Source: Cymodocea nodosa (lineage: Eukaryota; Streptophyta; Magnoliopsida; Alismatales; Cymodoceaceae). Taken from it: 64,000 nucleotides of DNA. A program made the translations under genes and the position numbers. Positions 46,891 through 59,409 of the stretch are shown in pieces. The notes beneath the pieces were generated by a model, which was not told where the DNA came from, made no database searches, and saw nothing but the letters and a program-made list of their open reading frames with translations. The stretch covers positions 11,668,501 through 11,732,500 of the forward strand of contig CM072341.1 of assembly GCA_036874045.1 (NCBI GenBank), written 5' to 3'. The stretch's first letter is position 1. The number at the start of each line of letters is the position of its first letter.

Positions 46891-49800
46891 TAGAAGAAAA
46901 AAACATCAAAATGGATTTTAGATAGTGGAGCATCAAGTCACATGATCGGATAGAAAAGCCTACTGAAAAATTTTACAAATACCAAGAAAGGAAGTGTAAT
47001 ATTTGAAAACAAAAGCAATGATAAAATCATAAGTATGGGCAATGTTCAAATAACTCCTACTTGTGTTATTTCGAATGTATTGTATGAAGAAAACCTAGGA
47101 TTTAATTTGCTGAGTCTTATAAAACTAATTGATAATGGATACTATGTATTGTTTTAAGATAATGTATGCAAAATTATTGATAAAATTACAGATGAACTTA
47201 AGTTTATTGCTAAAAGAAAAGGTTCTACATGTATTTTATCTTTACCTTCTAGTGTAGTTGATATAAATTCATGTTTGATAGCTGAAACTAGCAATGCATA
47301 TCTTTGGCATAGAAGGATTGGGCATATAAATATGAAACTATTGCATAAATTATCTAAACAAAATTTAGTGAGAGGTTTACCAAAAATTCAATACACAAAG
47401 GATTTCATGTGTGATGCATATGAGTTAGGAAAACTTCATAAAAACTCTTTTAAGTCCAAAGCTAATTTATCAAGCAAGCGAGTCATAGAACTTATACATA
47501 TGGATCTATTTGGACCAACAAGAATCATGAGTCTTGGTGGTAAACGGTATGTATTTGTTTTAGTAGATGACTTCTCTAGATACACTTGGGTATATTTTCT
47601 AGCAACTAAAATAGAAGTTTTTGAAATGTTTAAAATGTATTGCAATCTTGTTCAAAATGAACAAAGTGTCTCTGTTCAAAAACTTAGGAATGATCATGGT
47701 ACTAAATTTGAAAATGATCAAATGAATAATTATTGTAAAGATCATGGCATTGACCATAGATATTCTTTTCCAAAAGCACCTTCTCAAAATGGTATTGTTG
47801 AGAGAAAGAATCAATCACTTTAGGAAATGGCCAGAACTATGTTAAATGAACATAATTTACCTCAAAATCTTTGGGCTGAAGCAATGAATACAGCTTGTTA
47901 TATTATTAACAAAAGTCACTTAAGACCTCTTGTTAATAAAACTCCTTTTGAGATTATGATAAGGATCCAAAAATTTCCTATATGAAACTATTTGGCTATA
48001 AGTATTTTATTCTTAACACTAAGGATAAAAGGGATAAATTTCAAGCCAAAATGAATGAAAGAAATTTTGTAGGTTATTCTACTAGAAGTAAAGCCTATAG
48101 AGCTTATAATAAGACTTCTTGAACCATTAAAGAAACCCTTTATATAAGCTTCAATGAAAATTCTTTTAGAGAATCTCAATCTAAAGCTAATAATGATGAT
48201 ATGATCAACTTCCTAAGAGAATTAGAGATCAATAGAGAGATTGAAGATTTATCTGAGAAAATTATGAACTTAAATGATCAAACTAATGATCAAAGTGATG
48301 TACTTTTAGATGTTGATGAAAATATTGAGGAAAATCATAAAAATTGGCGTTATTCTTCATCACATCCCATCACTCAAATCATTGGTGATATAAATGAGGG
48401 AGTTAAAACTAGAGCTTCAATAAATTTAAATAGTATGTGTATGTTTGTTTCTATGATGGAACCAAAGAATATAGAAGAAGCATTATCTAATGAAAATTGG
48501 ATAGTGGCAATGCAAGATGAACTAAATCAATTCATTAGAAATGATATTTGGGAATTAGTTTCTCCACTAGAAAATCAGTCCATAATAGGTACAAAATGGA
48601 TCTTTAGAAATAAAACTAACGAGACTAGTCAAATTATAAGAAACAAAGCTAGATTAGTTACACAAGGGCATACACAAGAAGAAAGACTTGATTATGATGA
48701 AACATTTGCTCCTATAGCTAGGTTAGAAAGTATTAGAATATTATTGGCCTATGCTTGTTATATGTATTTTAAACTATATTAAATGGATGTAAAGAGTGCA
48801 TTTCTAAATAGTTTAATTAAGGAAGAAGTTTATGTAAAACAACCACCTAGATTTGAAGATATTAATAATCCTAACTATATGTATAAATTAAAGAAAGCCT
48901 TATATGGTTTTAAGCAAGCACCTAGATCGTGATATGAAAGATTATCTACTTTTCTTATAGAACAAGGATATATCATGGGAAAAGTAGACCATACTCTAAT
49001 TATCAAGAAAGATGATAAAGATCAGATTGTTGTTCAAATATATGTGGATGATATAATCCTTTTAGCAACTTCTGATAAACTGATAAAAATATTTTCTAAA
49101 GAGATGACTAGTTAGTTTGAAATGAGTATGATAGGAGAACTTTCATATTTTCTAGGACTTCAAATTAAGCAAATGGATAAAGGTATATTTTTAAATCAGG
49201 AAAAATATGCAGTTAAAATGCTTAAGAAATTTAATTTTAATGATACAAGGATTCAAGGAACTCCTATGAGTACTTCTTTAAAGTTAGATATTGATGACAT
49301 AGGGAAATCAATAGATCAAAGAAAATACAGAAGTATGATTGGTTCTTTACTTTATTTGATAGTTAGTAGACCTGATATCATTTTTGTTGTGTGTGCTTGT
49401 GCTAGATTTCAATCTAATTCTAAAAAATTACACTTAATTGCTGTTAAAAGAATATTTAGATATATACAAGGAACTAAAAATTTTGATCTATATTATTCTA
49501 AGGATAGTTCAATAGATCTTATAGGATATACTGATGCTAATTACGTAGGATCTAAATCTAATAGAAAAGGTACTAGTGGCACATGTCAATTATTGGGAAA
49601 TAATTTGGTGTCATGGTTTAGTAAAAAGCAAAATTGTGTAGCACTTTCAACCACTGAAGCTGAATATGTTACTGCTGCATTGTGTTGCACTCAAATTTTG
49701 TGGATAAGGAAAACTTTAGAAGACTTTGGATTATCTTATGATATAATTGAGATTTATTATGATAATAGTTCTGCAATAAATCTTTCCAAAAATCCTGTAT

Positions 49801-49991
49801 TACATTCTAGAGCTAAAGATATAAATGTTAGACATCATTTTCTAAAAGATAACGTAATTAAAGGAAAATTTAAATTAGGATTTATGTCTAGTAAAAATCA
49901 ATTAGCTGATATATTTACAAAACCCCTAAATGAAAATACATTCTACAACATAAGGTTAAATTTAGGTATTTGTAGGCTATGTGATGTGTAA
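46891..49991 (+). pseudogene. Sirevirus C pol
   Basis: Protease shows WILDSGASSHMIG near 46912. Integrase has WHRRIGHINMKLLHKLS (47305), ELIHMDLFGP (47488), the core to SQNGIVERKN (47815) and the C-terminal SRSKAYR near 48080. A hypervariable acidic linker lies near 48200-48340. RT includes WIFRNK, RLVTQGHTQEE and APIARLESIR, then QIYVDDIILLA near 49036. RNase H includes VALSTTEAEYVTAALC, SRAKDINVRHHFL and the end LGICRLCDV at 49991. It matches A and B domain by domain but is a distinct subfamily. Several breaks. Confidence 0.9.
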
Positions 49992-51583
49992 AATGCTTAA
50001 ACTCCACAAAAGATAAATAGTGTTGATGTTGTTTACCTCATAGATATTATATACTTATCATAAATATCTAAGTAATACCTAAACTGCTGCATAAGATACT
50101 ATATATTTACGATAAAATTATTGTAGTATCTTATTGATGTTACTTATTTTTTCAAGTTTAATGGTTTTTAAAAAAATTTATGTGAAAATGTCAATGAAAA
50201 ACATTAAATTCCTCTGAAATCCTGAAATTTTGATTAAATGTTTTCTTTGGATCAATGAGAGTGCATATGATCAAGAATGAGTTTGACTTGATTGATTAAA
50301 CTTATTGAATAATTTATATGTAAATCATATTAAGCTACTAATCAAAAGTATGAGCTTATTGAAATTGATTCATATTTTCAGTAAAATCATAGAAGTAAAA
50401 ATTATATGAGATTTGTGCTTTATTGCATCTATATTAATGAAATATATATATATTGTGCTTAAAATAACAAATGCTTACAATGAGAAAATCTTTAAGAGTT
50501 TATTGATCAGTTTGATCATAAGCCTCTTGTACTTGAGTAGATAGGTATGTAAAGATTATTGTTCTGAAAAAGGATTCTTTAAATCTAACAACCTAAGGTC
50601 CTGATCAGACTTGAGATTGTTGATTGAAAGCTCATTACACAGGTACATTAAAAAGCTCTTGTATGATTCAAGCTTTTAAAACTAACTTTTAAAGAAAATT
50701 AACAATATTTACTATTTTGAAAAGATAAAAGTTGTTTCATTAAATACAAATATCTTTGAATCAAATATAGTTTCTACCAATATGACTACTAATTTGTTGA
50801 ATCTAAACAAGTACTTTTGAAAATGTTTATTTGAGATACATTTCTTTATTCTTCTTGTGTTAATCATATTAAGTTTAAAGTTATTTTTTATTCATATATA
50901 GTTCGAGTTAATTCTCGAAATCATTCTTGATGAATTTAAGATAATGGAAATTTCTAAAAAGAAAATTTAAAGTATAGTTATAAGTAACACCTACTTTATA
51001 CAAGTATATTTTGTATGTTATTGCATATATTTGAAGTATATTTGTAGGGGGAGGATTTACAATATCCAAAATAGATTAATATTATTCAAAATATAAACCT
51101 TAGTTAATCTAAGTTTTGTCATCTTAAAATCTTGATGAAACAATTTAATACACAAACAAACTATTTTAGGTTCATAGAAAGAATACTAGAATAGTTTATA
51201 ATGTTCTCAAGATAATGTTTTATATATGTTACTTATAGCTTGTATGTTGTTTTCAAAAGCTTTCAATTGAAAACATCCAAAACTTGTTTTTTAGCTAAGT
51301 ATACTAATTAGACGTTATGTTATGCAAGGTAATGTGTAAAACTGCCACTAAACAATGTTTTACTCGTTAGGTTAGGTAACTCAATGAGTTATACTTATAT
51401 TTTTCGGGTACCTTGATTGAATAAATTTTATTCAATATTCATTTAAAACTCAAACCCGACTACTAAACTTGTTAAGTTATGCTACTGAAACCTTATTTAA
51501 ATATTTATTACACGGGAACTTAGGTTATCTCATAACATCTTTCTAAAAGTCTTTCCCACTTGTTCCTATAACAACTTGCGACG
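49992..51583 (+). mobile_element. Non-coding stretch of Sirevirus C, with block shared with Gypsy elements
   Basis: No gene is seen. 50088-51060 matches the pre-LTR stretch of Athila-like H (57420-56440, inverted) and Z (1690-2480): GAGTTTATTGATCAGTTTGATCA, CCTAAGGTCCTGATCAG and GCTCTTGTATGATTCAAGC are shared landmarks. A purine run TAGGGGGAGGA at 51046 closes the block. 51061-51400 is unique here and includes an inverted repeat (GTTTTCAA and TTGAAAAC, 51249-51274). 51360-51395 has boxes (ACTCGTTAGGTTAGG, CTCAATGAGTTA). 51409-51583 is the leader shared with C2. Confidence 0.75.
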
Positions 51584-53527
51584 ATGTTTTCAAAGTTCTA
51601 CAAAGGTCATGGCAAAGGCAAAGGAAGAGGTAAAGGAAATGCCAAAGGCAAAGAAATCGAGGTAAATGATGTTCCTCGTACATGGTTTAAAAAGATTTTT
51701 CAAGTAGACATAAGGTTAGCTCAAATATATCGTGACTATTTCTTTTCTGAAGAGATACTTGATGAAGTTAGATAAGAACTTCAAAATAAAGTTGACAGTA
51801 TACAATATATGGGAATAAGAAGTAAAAATGATAGAGAATATCATATGAAATGTGCTAAAATAGCATTTTTAAAACAATATGCAAAATACTTGGAAAAAGG
51901 AGTAGGTTCTTCCAATAGAATTCCTTAAACCCATATCAATGGTACACGACTACAACCATTTGAAGAAGAATATGAATCTACAATACCTACACTCTTATTT
52001 TCAAAGGAAAAATGAACAAATATTGCTATTGATAAAGAAAAAGTTGAAAGTCTTCGAAAGGCAATTGCTATAGAAAGTGTCTTTGAAGAATTGAAACAGA
52101 AAACTTTTATGGAACAGATTCAAAAGAAAACAACAATATTAGAAGAAGAACAATTAACTTGCTACAAGAGAAAGAGAGTAAGAAAAATGAAACAAAACGA
52201 GATTGTTTCTAAGGAAACAAATTTAGTTGAAAAATCAAATGAGGTTTTATTTCCTAAGGGCAATGTATGTCTAGACATTGTACCTTACATTACATCTAAT
52301 AAGCTCATCAATTCTAAACACATTGAAACTGATGATGATGAAAATTTATTGTCTTTCTCTAGAAAACTTGAAAAGCACTCAAAGCAACAACTTAGTTCAA
52401 GTTTTTCTATGATTTCAAGCCCTAATGATAAGGAAATTGAACAATTAGAGCATCAAGCAGACATTGAACAAGTTATTGCAGATGTACTTGAAAATATTGA
52501 GGCAATAACTAGTTTAGAGGTTGGATTGTCTAGAGTAGCAACTATTGACAAAGACAAGACTCCAAAAGAGCTTCAAGTTGATCAACCTATTTCAGAATCT
52601 ATAGAACCAAAGTCTAAGAATTCACAGCATATTGAAATAGAAATATTTGTTGAAGAAAATGAAGAATTATAGACAGATAACATGGTTGTTGATATTGTGG
52701 AAAATTTGAACTCTGAATATTCTATAGAAACTGAACTTATGGATGTAGCAGATATTGAAAATATTCCTCACACTATTGAAGCTGAAGAATCAAGCTTACC
52801 TAAGCAGCTTTGAGAAAATATTTTGATAGAGGAATACAATAATATTCATTTTCAAGAAGAGATTCCTGAAGGAGACTTAAATTCTAAATCAAGGCTTTAT
52901 ATATCACCTTCTGAGTATACAACAATAAACATTCAAGGAAATTCAATATATTTTAGGTCTGAGGAAGCATTGCAGAAATACAACTTGATTACTTGTCAAA
53001 TTCAGTATGCTCGACCAATAAAATTTAAAAGTTTATTGGACATAAAAGCTTTATTTGAGTTTCAAGGCTTAATGCAATTCTTACTAGTTGGAACACAATG
53101 GAAGCAATATAAAGAGCTTGTTGTAGCTTTTTACAGCAATCTGATAAAGAATGAAAATCTTTTAAAACCTCAAATAACTCAATAGGAGTTTACTTTATCT
53201 CCTAACTTGATCTTTGAAGTTTTGGAATTAAGGATTGAAGGTGTTGTTGTTACAAACAGATTTGACGTTGTTAGACAACTGGAATGGGATGTACAATCAT
53301 TATCATAGATTCCAGGTGTATATACAAAAATGTGATTAATGGAAAATCTAAATGCAAAGGCTTAGTTTATTGCAAATATTCTACATGCCAATTTATTTCA
53401 GAGAGTCGAACATAATCTAGAAGTCAATAGAAGTTGTTTATATACAACTTATGGCCTCTTAAACAGAATTCAAATCAATTGGTTTGATGTTTTTATATCT
53501 CAACTACAACATATCAATTCCAAATTA
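51584..53527 (+). pseudogene. Env-like ORF of Sirevirus C
   Basis: This is the same ORF as in C2, on the plus strand. It starts MFSKFYKGHGKGKGRGKG at 51584 with the same basic N-terminus, then DVPRTWFKKIFQVDIRLAQ. A Lys/Glu-rich middle includes SLEVGLSRVATIDKDKT, and the FEFQGLMQFLLVGTQWKQYKELVVAFYSNL region is at about 53050-53150. Recognisable sequence stops at about 53527, where a Gypsy fragment begins. Its role is unknown; the name reflects position only. Broken in several places. Confidence 0.75.
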
Positions 53528-54345
53528 AAAACGAGACTAAAAATCTGAATCTGAAAATGAGACTAAAAACAATCAAACAAATGAAATGAAAGAAAAAAAA
53601 TCTTGTAAATCACAATCATTAGCACCCTATCCTAAAAGATTACAACAAACATTTCCTGAAAAACAAGAAAAAATTAGAGAAATTTTTGAAAAGGTACAAG
53701 TTAACATTCCTTTGTTAGACTTATTACAAAAAATGCCACATTATGCTAAATTTCTTAAGGATTGGTGTTCTAAGAAAAGAGAGCGAAAAGTTTTAAGTCT
53801 TTTTAGTTGAGCAAAGTAGTTCCCTATTTTTGCCATAAATTCCTAAAAAGTTATCTGATCCTGGAATTCCTATTATATCATGCACCATAGGAAATATCAT
53901 TCTAGAAAGAACCTTAATAGACCTAGGTGCAGGTATAAATGTTATGCCAAGTGATATATTTGCATCCTTGGGATTAAAAGGCTTAATCCCTACTAAGACT
54001 GTTATTCAATTAGTTGACAGAAGTATAAGATACCTTAGAGGAAAAATAGAGGATGTCTTAATTAAAATCAAAAACTTCATATATCCTATTGATATTGTAA
54101 TTTTGGATTCCCAACAAATTAAGCATAAAAATTGTGATACATCTTTAATCCTGAGAAGGCCATTCTTAGCAACATCAGGGGTTGTTATAAATTGTAAAAT
54201 TGGAGTAATGAAGTTAGCATATGGTAATGAGGATACTTAATTAAACATTTTCAAACTAGAAAAGTTTGAGGAGTTAGAAATGTCCTTACATAATATAGAC
54301 TTTTTAGAGGATGAAGGAGATATGTTAGATGATGTGATTTGTATT
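53528..54345 (+). mobile_element. Athila-like fragment G (linker and protease)
   Basis: A plus-strand piece that matches element E from the end of the coiled coil (SLAPYPKRLQQTFPEKQEKIREIFEKVQV) through protease. The latter includes RTLIDLGAGINVMPSDIFASLGLKGLIP, IQLVDRSIRYLRGKIED and LRRPFLATSGVVINCKIGVMKLAYGNEDT. It ends near 54345 at an inverted junction with element H. No LTRs of its own are visible. It is nearer to E than to D by eye. Broken. Confidence 0.82.
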
Positions 54346-54373
54346 GATGTGAAAGGTTAGATCAGACAACTAG

Positions 54374-54393
54374 TCCCTAGCAACGGAGCCAAA
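54374..54393 (-). promoter_or_regulatory. Primer-site-like sequence after LTR of H
   Basis: On the minus strand TTGGCTCCGTTGCTAGGGAC follows the LTR end within three bases. It closely resembles the tRNA-Asp type site TGGCGCCGTTGCCGGGGA. This LTR thus has a polypurine tract on one side and a primer site on the other. Confidence 0.75.
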
Positions 54394-54395
54394 AA

Positions 54396-56265
54396 TGCTT
54401 ATTCTTGGGTTTTGTTAACTTCTGTTTTTAAACTTGTTTAATTTGTCTTATGCTTATATCAATAATTACTTTTAGAAGTAAACTAACAACCTTTCACACA
54501 ATTAGATATTAATTTTAATTTGTGCTTTAATTGCAAGTGCACAGTGTATATTGTATTTGTGTGCAAGTACAGGTCGATCTTACAGAGATTGAGTAAGAAT
54601 TGTGTATTGTTCTGATTTTTATATTGAAGTTTATGTATTCAGTAAGCACTCCGTTGAGTTATAGTTAACACAATGGACCTAGTTTGTGGAGTTATGGCTA
54701 ACTCAATGGACTAACCTCGTGGACTTAAGTTAACTCCACAAGCCTATCTTTCCAATTAAATACTACTATTTATAGAGGAATTCGGCCAACCATTAGGCAA
54801 TTCCACAAATTGTAAATAACATCAATTAAGCTCTTTAATGCTAGTTAATATTAGATTTATCATTAAGCAACACTAACATTCAGGTATTTCAAATAGTAAC
54901 CATTAAAATCTTTAAATATCTTAAATGAATCAATTTCAGTAAACTGTAAAACTATTTTCTATTTCCTAAATCAAACAATCATAAAACACTTACAATACTG
55001 ACAATGATAACATTACTCATGATACAAAACAAGCAATACAACACTTAAATACTAAATGTAAACACAGATAAGTTGTTATTTTTGGTATTTTTGTTTTGAT
55101 ATGTTTATGAAGATGAATGAAAGGTGAAATGTAAAATCTCTATCGACAGTAAAAACTTCCGTCACTACATGCGACACGATTACACCACTGAAAACTTAGT
55201 CACTTACAATCCTGTCTCCTCTCCCTATAGAATCGCGAGTCCAGAATTGCAAGATGATCTCCTCTTCAGCATACTGGCATCAACCCGAAACCATGGCTAG
55301 AAGCTTTACGATCTCTTGAGATGTGAGTCGGTGCTTGGTGAATATGGCTTCCCTTCTCGTAATGTGATCACTCCTCACAGTGGCTGTCAAGCACCGTGTT
55401 TGGTTCGGAATCAACCCGACATCAGGAAAGTATCCTCACAGACCTCCAATGGTTGGTGATTTTGGTGATTTTGGTGGTGGTGTGGAGCTTCAGGGAACTT
55501 CCGACGCTGCCTGCAGTTAGCACGGTCCTCCACCTCTACACACATTGCCAACCACACTTTCTTCGTTTTTCTCCTCTTCTTTTATATTTCTTCCGTAGTA
55601 ACTATTTCTACTTAGATGATCGGTTGGATTTCCTTCATTCATATCAACGATGGTGATTTCTTTTTCCTTTCACGAGTGAATTCCTACGTGATACGTGCAA
55701 TCATGGTTTTCCTTCGAATGTCCTATTTCTATAACCACTATAGTGGCATATTAGAAAATAAATGGTCCGTGGAATTACAGATAACTCAACAGACTTACTT
55801 CGTTGATTTAACTATAAAACACGTGCAATAAAGAAATAAGCTGCTAACATAACGCGTTACCTTAGTGTGTATTCATGTAACTCAATGCATACAATTATGC
55901 TAACTTAACGAGTTAAACATGTGCATCTCACGTGATATACTAAAGTATTTAAATTCAACACGTGTACTCTAGGATATAATAAAATATTCTTCTATCGTTA
56001 AAAACATAATTGTCCGATACATGCAATATAACTCTCCAAAAAAATAGAAAATTCAGATACTTAAGAATTTCACAGCCTGCAATTCACCAACAGTTCAGAA
56101 ATATACTAAATTAACATTAATTCCCTAAAATTATGCAAATTCTTTCATTAAAGCATATAACAGTTCAATTATAACATAATGGCTTAATTCTTATATGATA
56201 AGCTAAATATTATGCAATTAACCATCATTTAACCCTTAATATTATGCACTTTTTCATTCTAAACA
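54396..56265 (-). repeat. LTR of element H
   Basis: 1870 bases and the fullest copy of this family here. On the minus strand it starts TGTTTAGAATGAAAAAGTGC and ends AATAAGCA. It holds the CGTTAAGTTAGCATAA boxes (55835-55930), TATAAAAG (55579-55586), the leader block, paired GTTGAGTTA boxes (54645-54745) and the U5 phrase. The plus-strand ORFs inside it are not genes. Confidence 0.9.
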
Positions 56266-56280
56266 CTTCCCCCATACTTA
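56266..56280 (-). promoter_or_regulatory. Polypurine tract of element H
   Basis: On the minus strand TAAGTATGGGGGAAG directly precedes the LTR start, as in Athila-type elements. Confidence 0.85.
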
Positions 56281-58168
56281 AATTTTACTAGTCCCTTAGC
56301 AAACTAAGATCTAACTAGTTGGTTTTTCTAAAGTGCTAGAATTAATTCTTCATTTTGTTCTTCTTTAGAATACATAAATTTAGATTACTATATAGATATT
56401 CTGTATTTTTCAGTAATCTGTTTTAACATTGTTTTCACCTCTTCAACCTGCAAATATATTTAAAACATATGTAAATTACATACAAAATATATTAGCATCA
56501 CATAGGTATTAATTATATTATCTTTTTTTCTTCTTTCCAACATCTGTTATCTTGAATTTTCCAATATGATTTCCAGAATAAATTTCAACAACATACGAAT
56601 CAAAACACAATCCAATTCAATATGATTAAGACAAGTAGAATAAAGAATTGTATCTCAAATAAACAACTTCAAAAGTCTATTTTAGATTCATACTTCAACA
56701 ATCTTAGATAACAGAAAATATACTCGATTCAAAAGATATCTGTATTTCACAAAACACTTTTTCAAAATAGTATATGCATATTTGTACTTTAAAAGTTAAT
56801 TTGACAAGCTTGAATCATACAAGAGCTTTCTAGTGTACCTGTGTATCGAGCTTTCAGTCAACAATCCCAGATCTGATCAGGATCTTAGGTTGCCAGATTT
56901 AAAGAGTCATTTTCAGGTCAACAATCCTTATATACCTATCTGCTTAAGTACAAAAGGCTTGTGATCAAACAAGTCAATAAACTCTCAAAGTTTTTTTTTT
57001 CTTTTTTTTTCCTTTTTTTTTCTTTTTTTTCACATAGTATATATATGTATTTCTTTAATACAAATGCAATAAAACACAAATCTCGTATAGTCCTACTTCT
57101 ATTATTTACTGAAAATATGAATCCATATCAATAAGCTCATACTTTTTCTATAGTTTAATAAAATCTACACATAAACCATTCTACAAGTTTAATCAATCAA
57201 ATTAAATGTATCCTTGATCATATGCATCTCATTTAATCTAAAAATCAGCATTTCAACTCTTTTAGGATTTCAGATAATTTACTAAGTTTCAGTTAAGCAT
57301 TCTGATTTCTTTTTAAAATCGTGAAACTATTAAACTCATAAAATTCAGCAAACACATAAGATATTATATCTAGATTTGTATGAATAGTAAAATTTTGTAG
57401 CATCTTATATAAGATTCTCAATACAACATTCAAACAATTACAATTCTTAAAAATTTTACAGTTTCAATTATCGAATAGTTACAGCAAATTCATAAAAAAA
57501 ATTCAATTTCCATAGAACTTTTGCAGTACCATTCTAATTCTTCTAATTAACAAAATTACATGGCTGTTACTTTAATTACCTCCCCCCATACCTACATTTT
57601 GCATTGTCCTCAATGTAAAAGATTTTACAATAAATATAGTAATTGTAGTAGACATGAATATTGTTTCATTGACTTAGCACCTAACTAAACGAACTAAGTT
57701 TAATTGTAAATTTAGGATAAGTAATCAATTACATACCTTGTCCTTTTGTATCTCCTTCCATATCTTCTGATTTTTTATTCTAAAAAACTTTTTATTCACA
57801 AATAAAAGTAGAATATATAACAAAATAACAAAACATAACTTGTTAAATCAGTGTCTTGTGTGGAACCTAGGCTCCTATGCCTTTGGTGGCTCACAAGCAA
57901 GCTAGTTGGTTTCCCAGAACAGATACTAACAAACTGGATTGATTTTTTTTTTCTTTTTTCTTATAAAATAAAACTAAAACTAAAATTTTTTTCTTTTCTT
58001 TTTCTTTTTTCTAAAAATAAATGCAAAATACACACAACATTAAAATTACAAAATCACAGTTTAAGAACATGATTGAAAAGTGGTAACAAATGGAATAAAC
58101 GTGTCAGTCCATGCAAACTTTTTAGGCATAATTCTTCTTACTATTAATTCTATTTTAACGCATTCTAT
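56281..58168 (-). mobile_element. 3' non-coding region of element H
   Basis: No gene is seen; the small plus-strand ORF at 57851 is unsupported. 56440-57420 is the block shared with Z and Sirevirus C. A pyrimidine-rich run of T with C (about 56990-57032) marks a purine-rich stretch on the minus strand. At 57585-57625 a second polypurine tract (minus strand TATGGGGGGAGG) lies just after CATTGAGGACAATG, a pairing characteristic of Athila-type elements downstream of pol. Confidence 0.78.
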
Positions 58169-58783
58169 TTACCTTTTTAGCTTGTAAACTTGTAGCATGT
58201 TATCAATACTAAATATAAGTGTATTTCCATTAATGAAATGAAATGCAAAAAGGGATCCTCTTTTGTTCCAAGATAATGTAGCTGTTTCAATTTCTACATC
58301 TATTTCAATATATTCTTCTTCCCACTCTTCCATTCATTTAGGTCTTTCATAATCCATATTTGAAATTTCCTCAATTCATTCCACCATCTTATTAGACATA
58401 AAGTAAGATCATCATATTCATTATACCACATTCTTAATTGAATTTTATCATATTCTATAGATGGTGGTTTAGCTATATCACTCGGTATAGGTAATATTTC
58501 TATAAAATCATCATCATAACTATCTATGCTTACTATGTATAAATCAGATCTAAATGCAACTAATATATCTATGACTAGATATATATATCCATCAAGTATG
58601 ACATACATGCTGCTAATTAATGCTTTCTGTCCTAGATATATCATAATATTTTTAGTCCAAGATCTATTCAAAAAATTATACACATTTAAGCATAAATCTT
58701 CATCCCAATTTCCAATTGGTCTCCAATAATATAATTTTTCTGGAATGATCGAATTTTTATCAGAAAGTATTAAAGCTAACCAA
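58169..58783 (-). pseudogene. F-box-like ORF of element H, C-terminal half
   Basis: It matches the second half of 36931-37932: YNFLNRSWTKNIMIYLGQKALI, GYIYLVIDILVAFRSDLYIVS and LCLIRWWNELRKFQIWIMKDLNEW. It continues to IFSIDNMLQVYKLKR at 58169, giving the natural end that Sirevirus C interrupts in element E. The F-box motif half is not present here. Conservation in two element copies argues that the ORF belonged to the element before they diverged. Broken. Confidence 0.72.
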
Positions 58784-59409
58784 CAGAGTTAAGATAGTTA
58801 CAGTTAACTCAACGGACTAACTTCGGTTACTATTGCTAACTCTACGGACTAACTTCGTTGAGTTACAGATAACTCAACGGAGTGACCTTATATTATATTA
58901 TTGACCTCGTGGAGTTAATGTTAACTCAATAGACTTACTTCATTGAGTTAACACTTAGCAAATTTCTAAAACTTACTCCTTGTATTAACTTCTGTATTTT
59001 TTTCTCTCTTGCATTTTGTCAACTTAAATAAAGTTAAACACATGTCATTAATGCAGTGTTCTAAATAAAACTCATTTGAATCTGAACATTATATGCATAT
59101 TTAACTTGCAGTTCATTTCATGTTGTGCAAAATTTACATTTTACTTTGCAACATGCAAATATTTTCAGGCATTAACTAGTTATCTTGCATTTAATCCTGT
59201 CATTCATAAAATTTATAAATCTTTGAAACAGTCTTGCATCTTGTTTAAACAATTATATAATATTCAAGATAGTTCATCCATTGCATCATTCTCAAACATA
59301 AATGCAAAAACATCTGAAAAACATACATTCATTTATATGAATATTTTACATTACAATCAATCAGATATTTTTCATACAAATATAAGTACAAGTAGATGAA
59401 TAATACAAT
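58784..59409 (-). promoter_or_regulatory. Box tract downstream of env-like ORF of H
   Basis: 58790-58960 has several GTTGAGTTA/TAACTCAAC boxes, matching the tract at 34765-35010 in E. 58990-59409 is AT-rich sequence matching 34316-34740. No gene is seen. Confidence 0.7.

Larger units (their letters stand above)
37927..53527 (+). mobile_element. Sirevirus C (Ty1/Copia) with env-like ORF
   Basis: Inserted at the end of the F-box-like ORF of element E. Parts: 5' LTR 37927-38866 and 43705-44430 (split by the inverted element C2), tRNA-Met primer site 44433, gag, pol to 49991, non-coding 49992-51583, and env-like ORF 51584-53527, where recognisable sequence stops. No 3' LTR of its own is seen. 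Element H preserves the uninterrupted target (TTTAGTATTGATAAC), so GTATT at 37922-37926 is the likely left target copy. It has about ten breaks. Confidence 0.85.

Noticed and set aside
55396-55831. Two overlapping plus-strand ORFs
   Set aside because: Both lie inside the inverted LTR of element H, over its leader and TATA region; not conserved in LTRs Z, D and E.
57851-58072. 73-codon plus-strand ORF
   Set aside because: It runs through a low-complexity T-rich stretch of the 3' non-coding region of H, without any homologue in the window.
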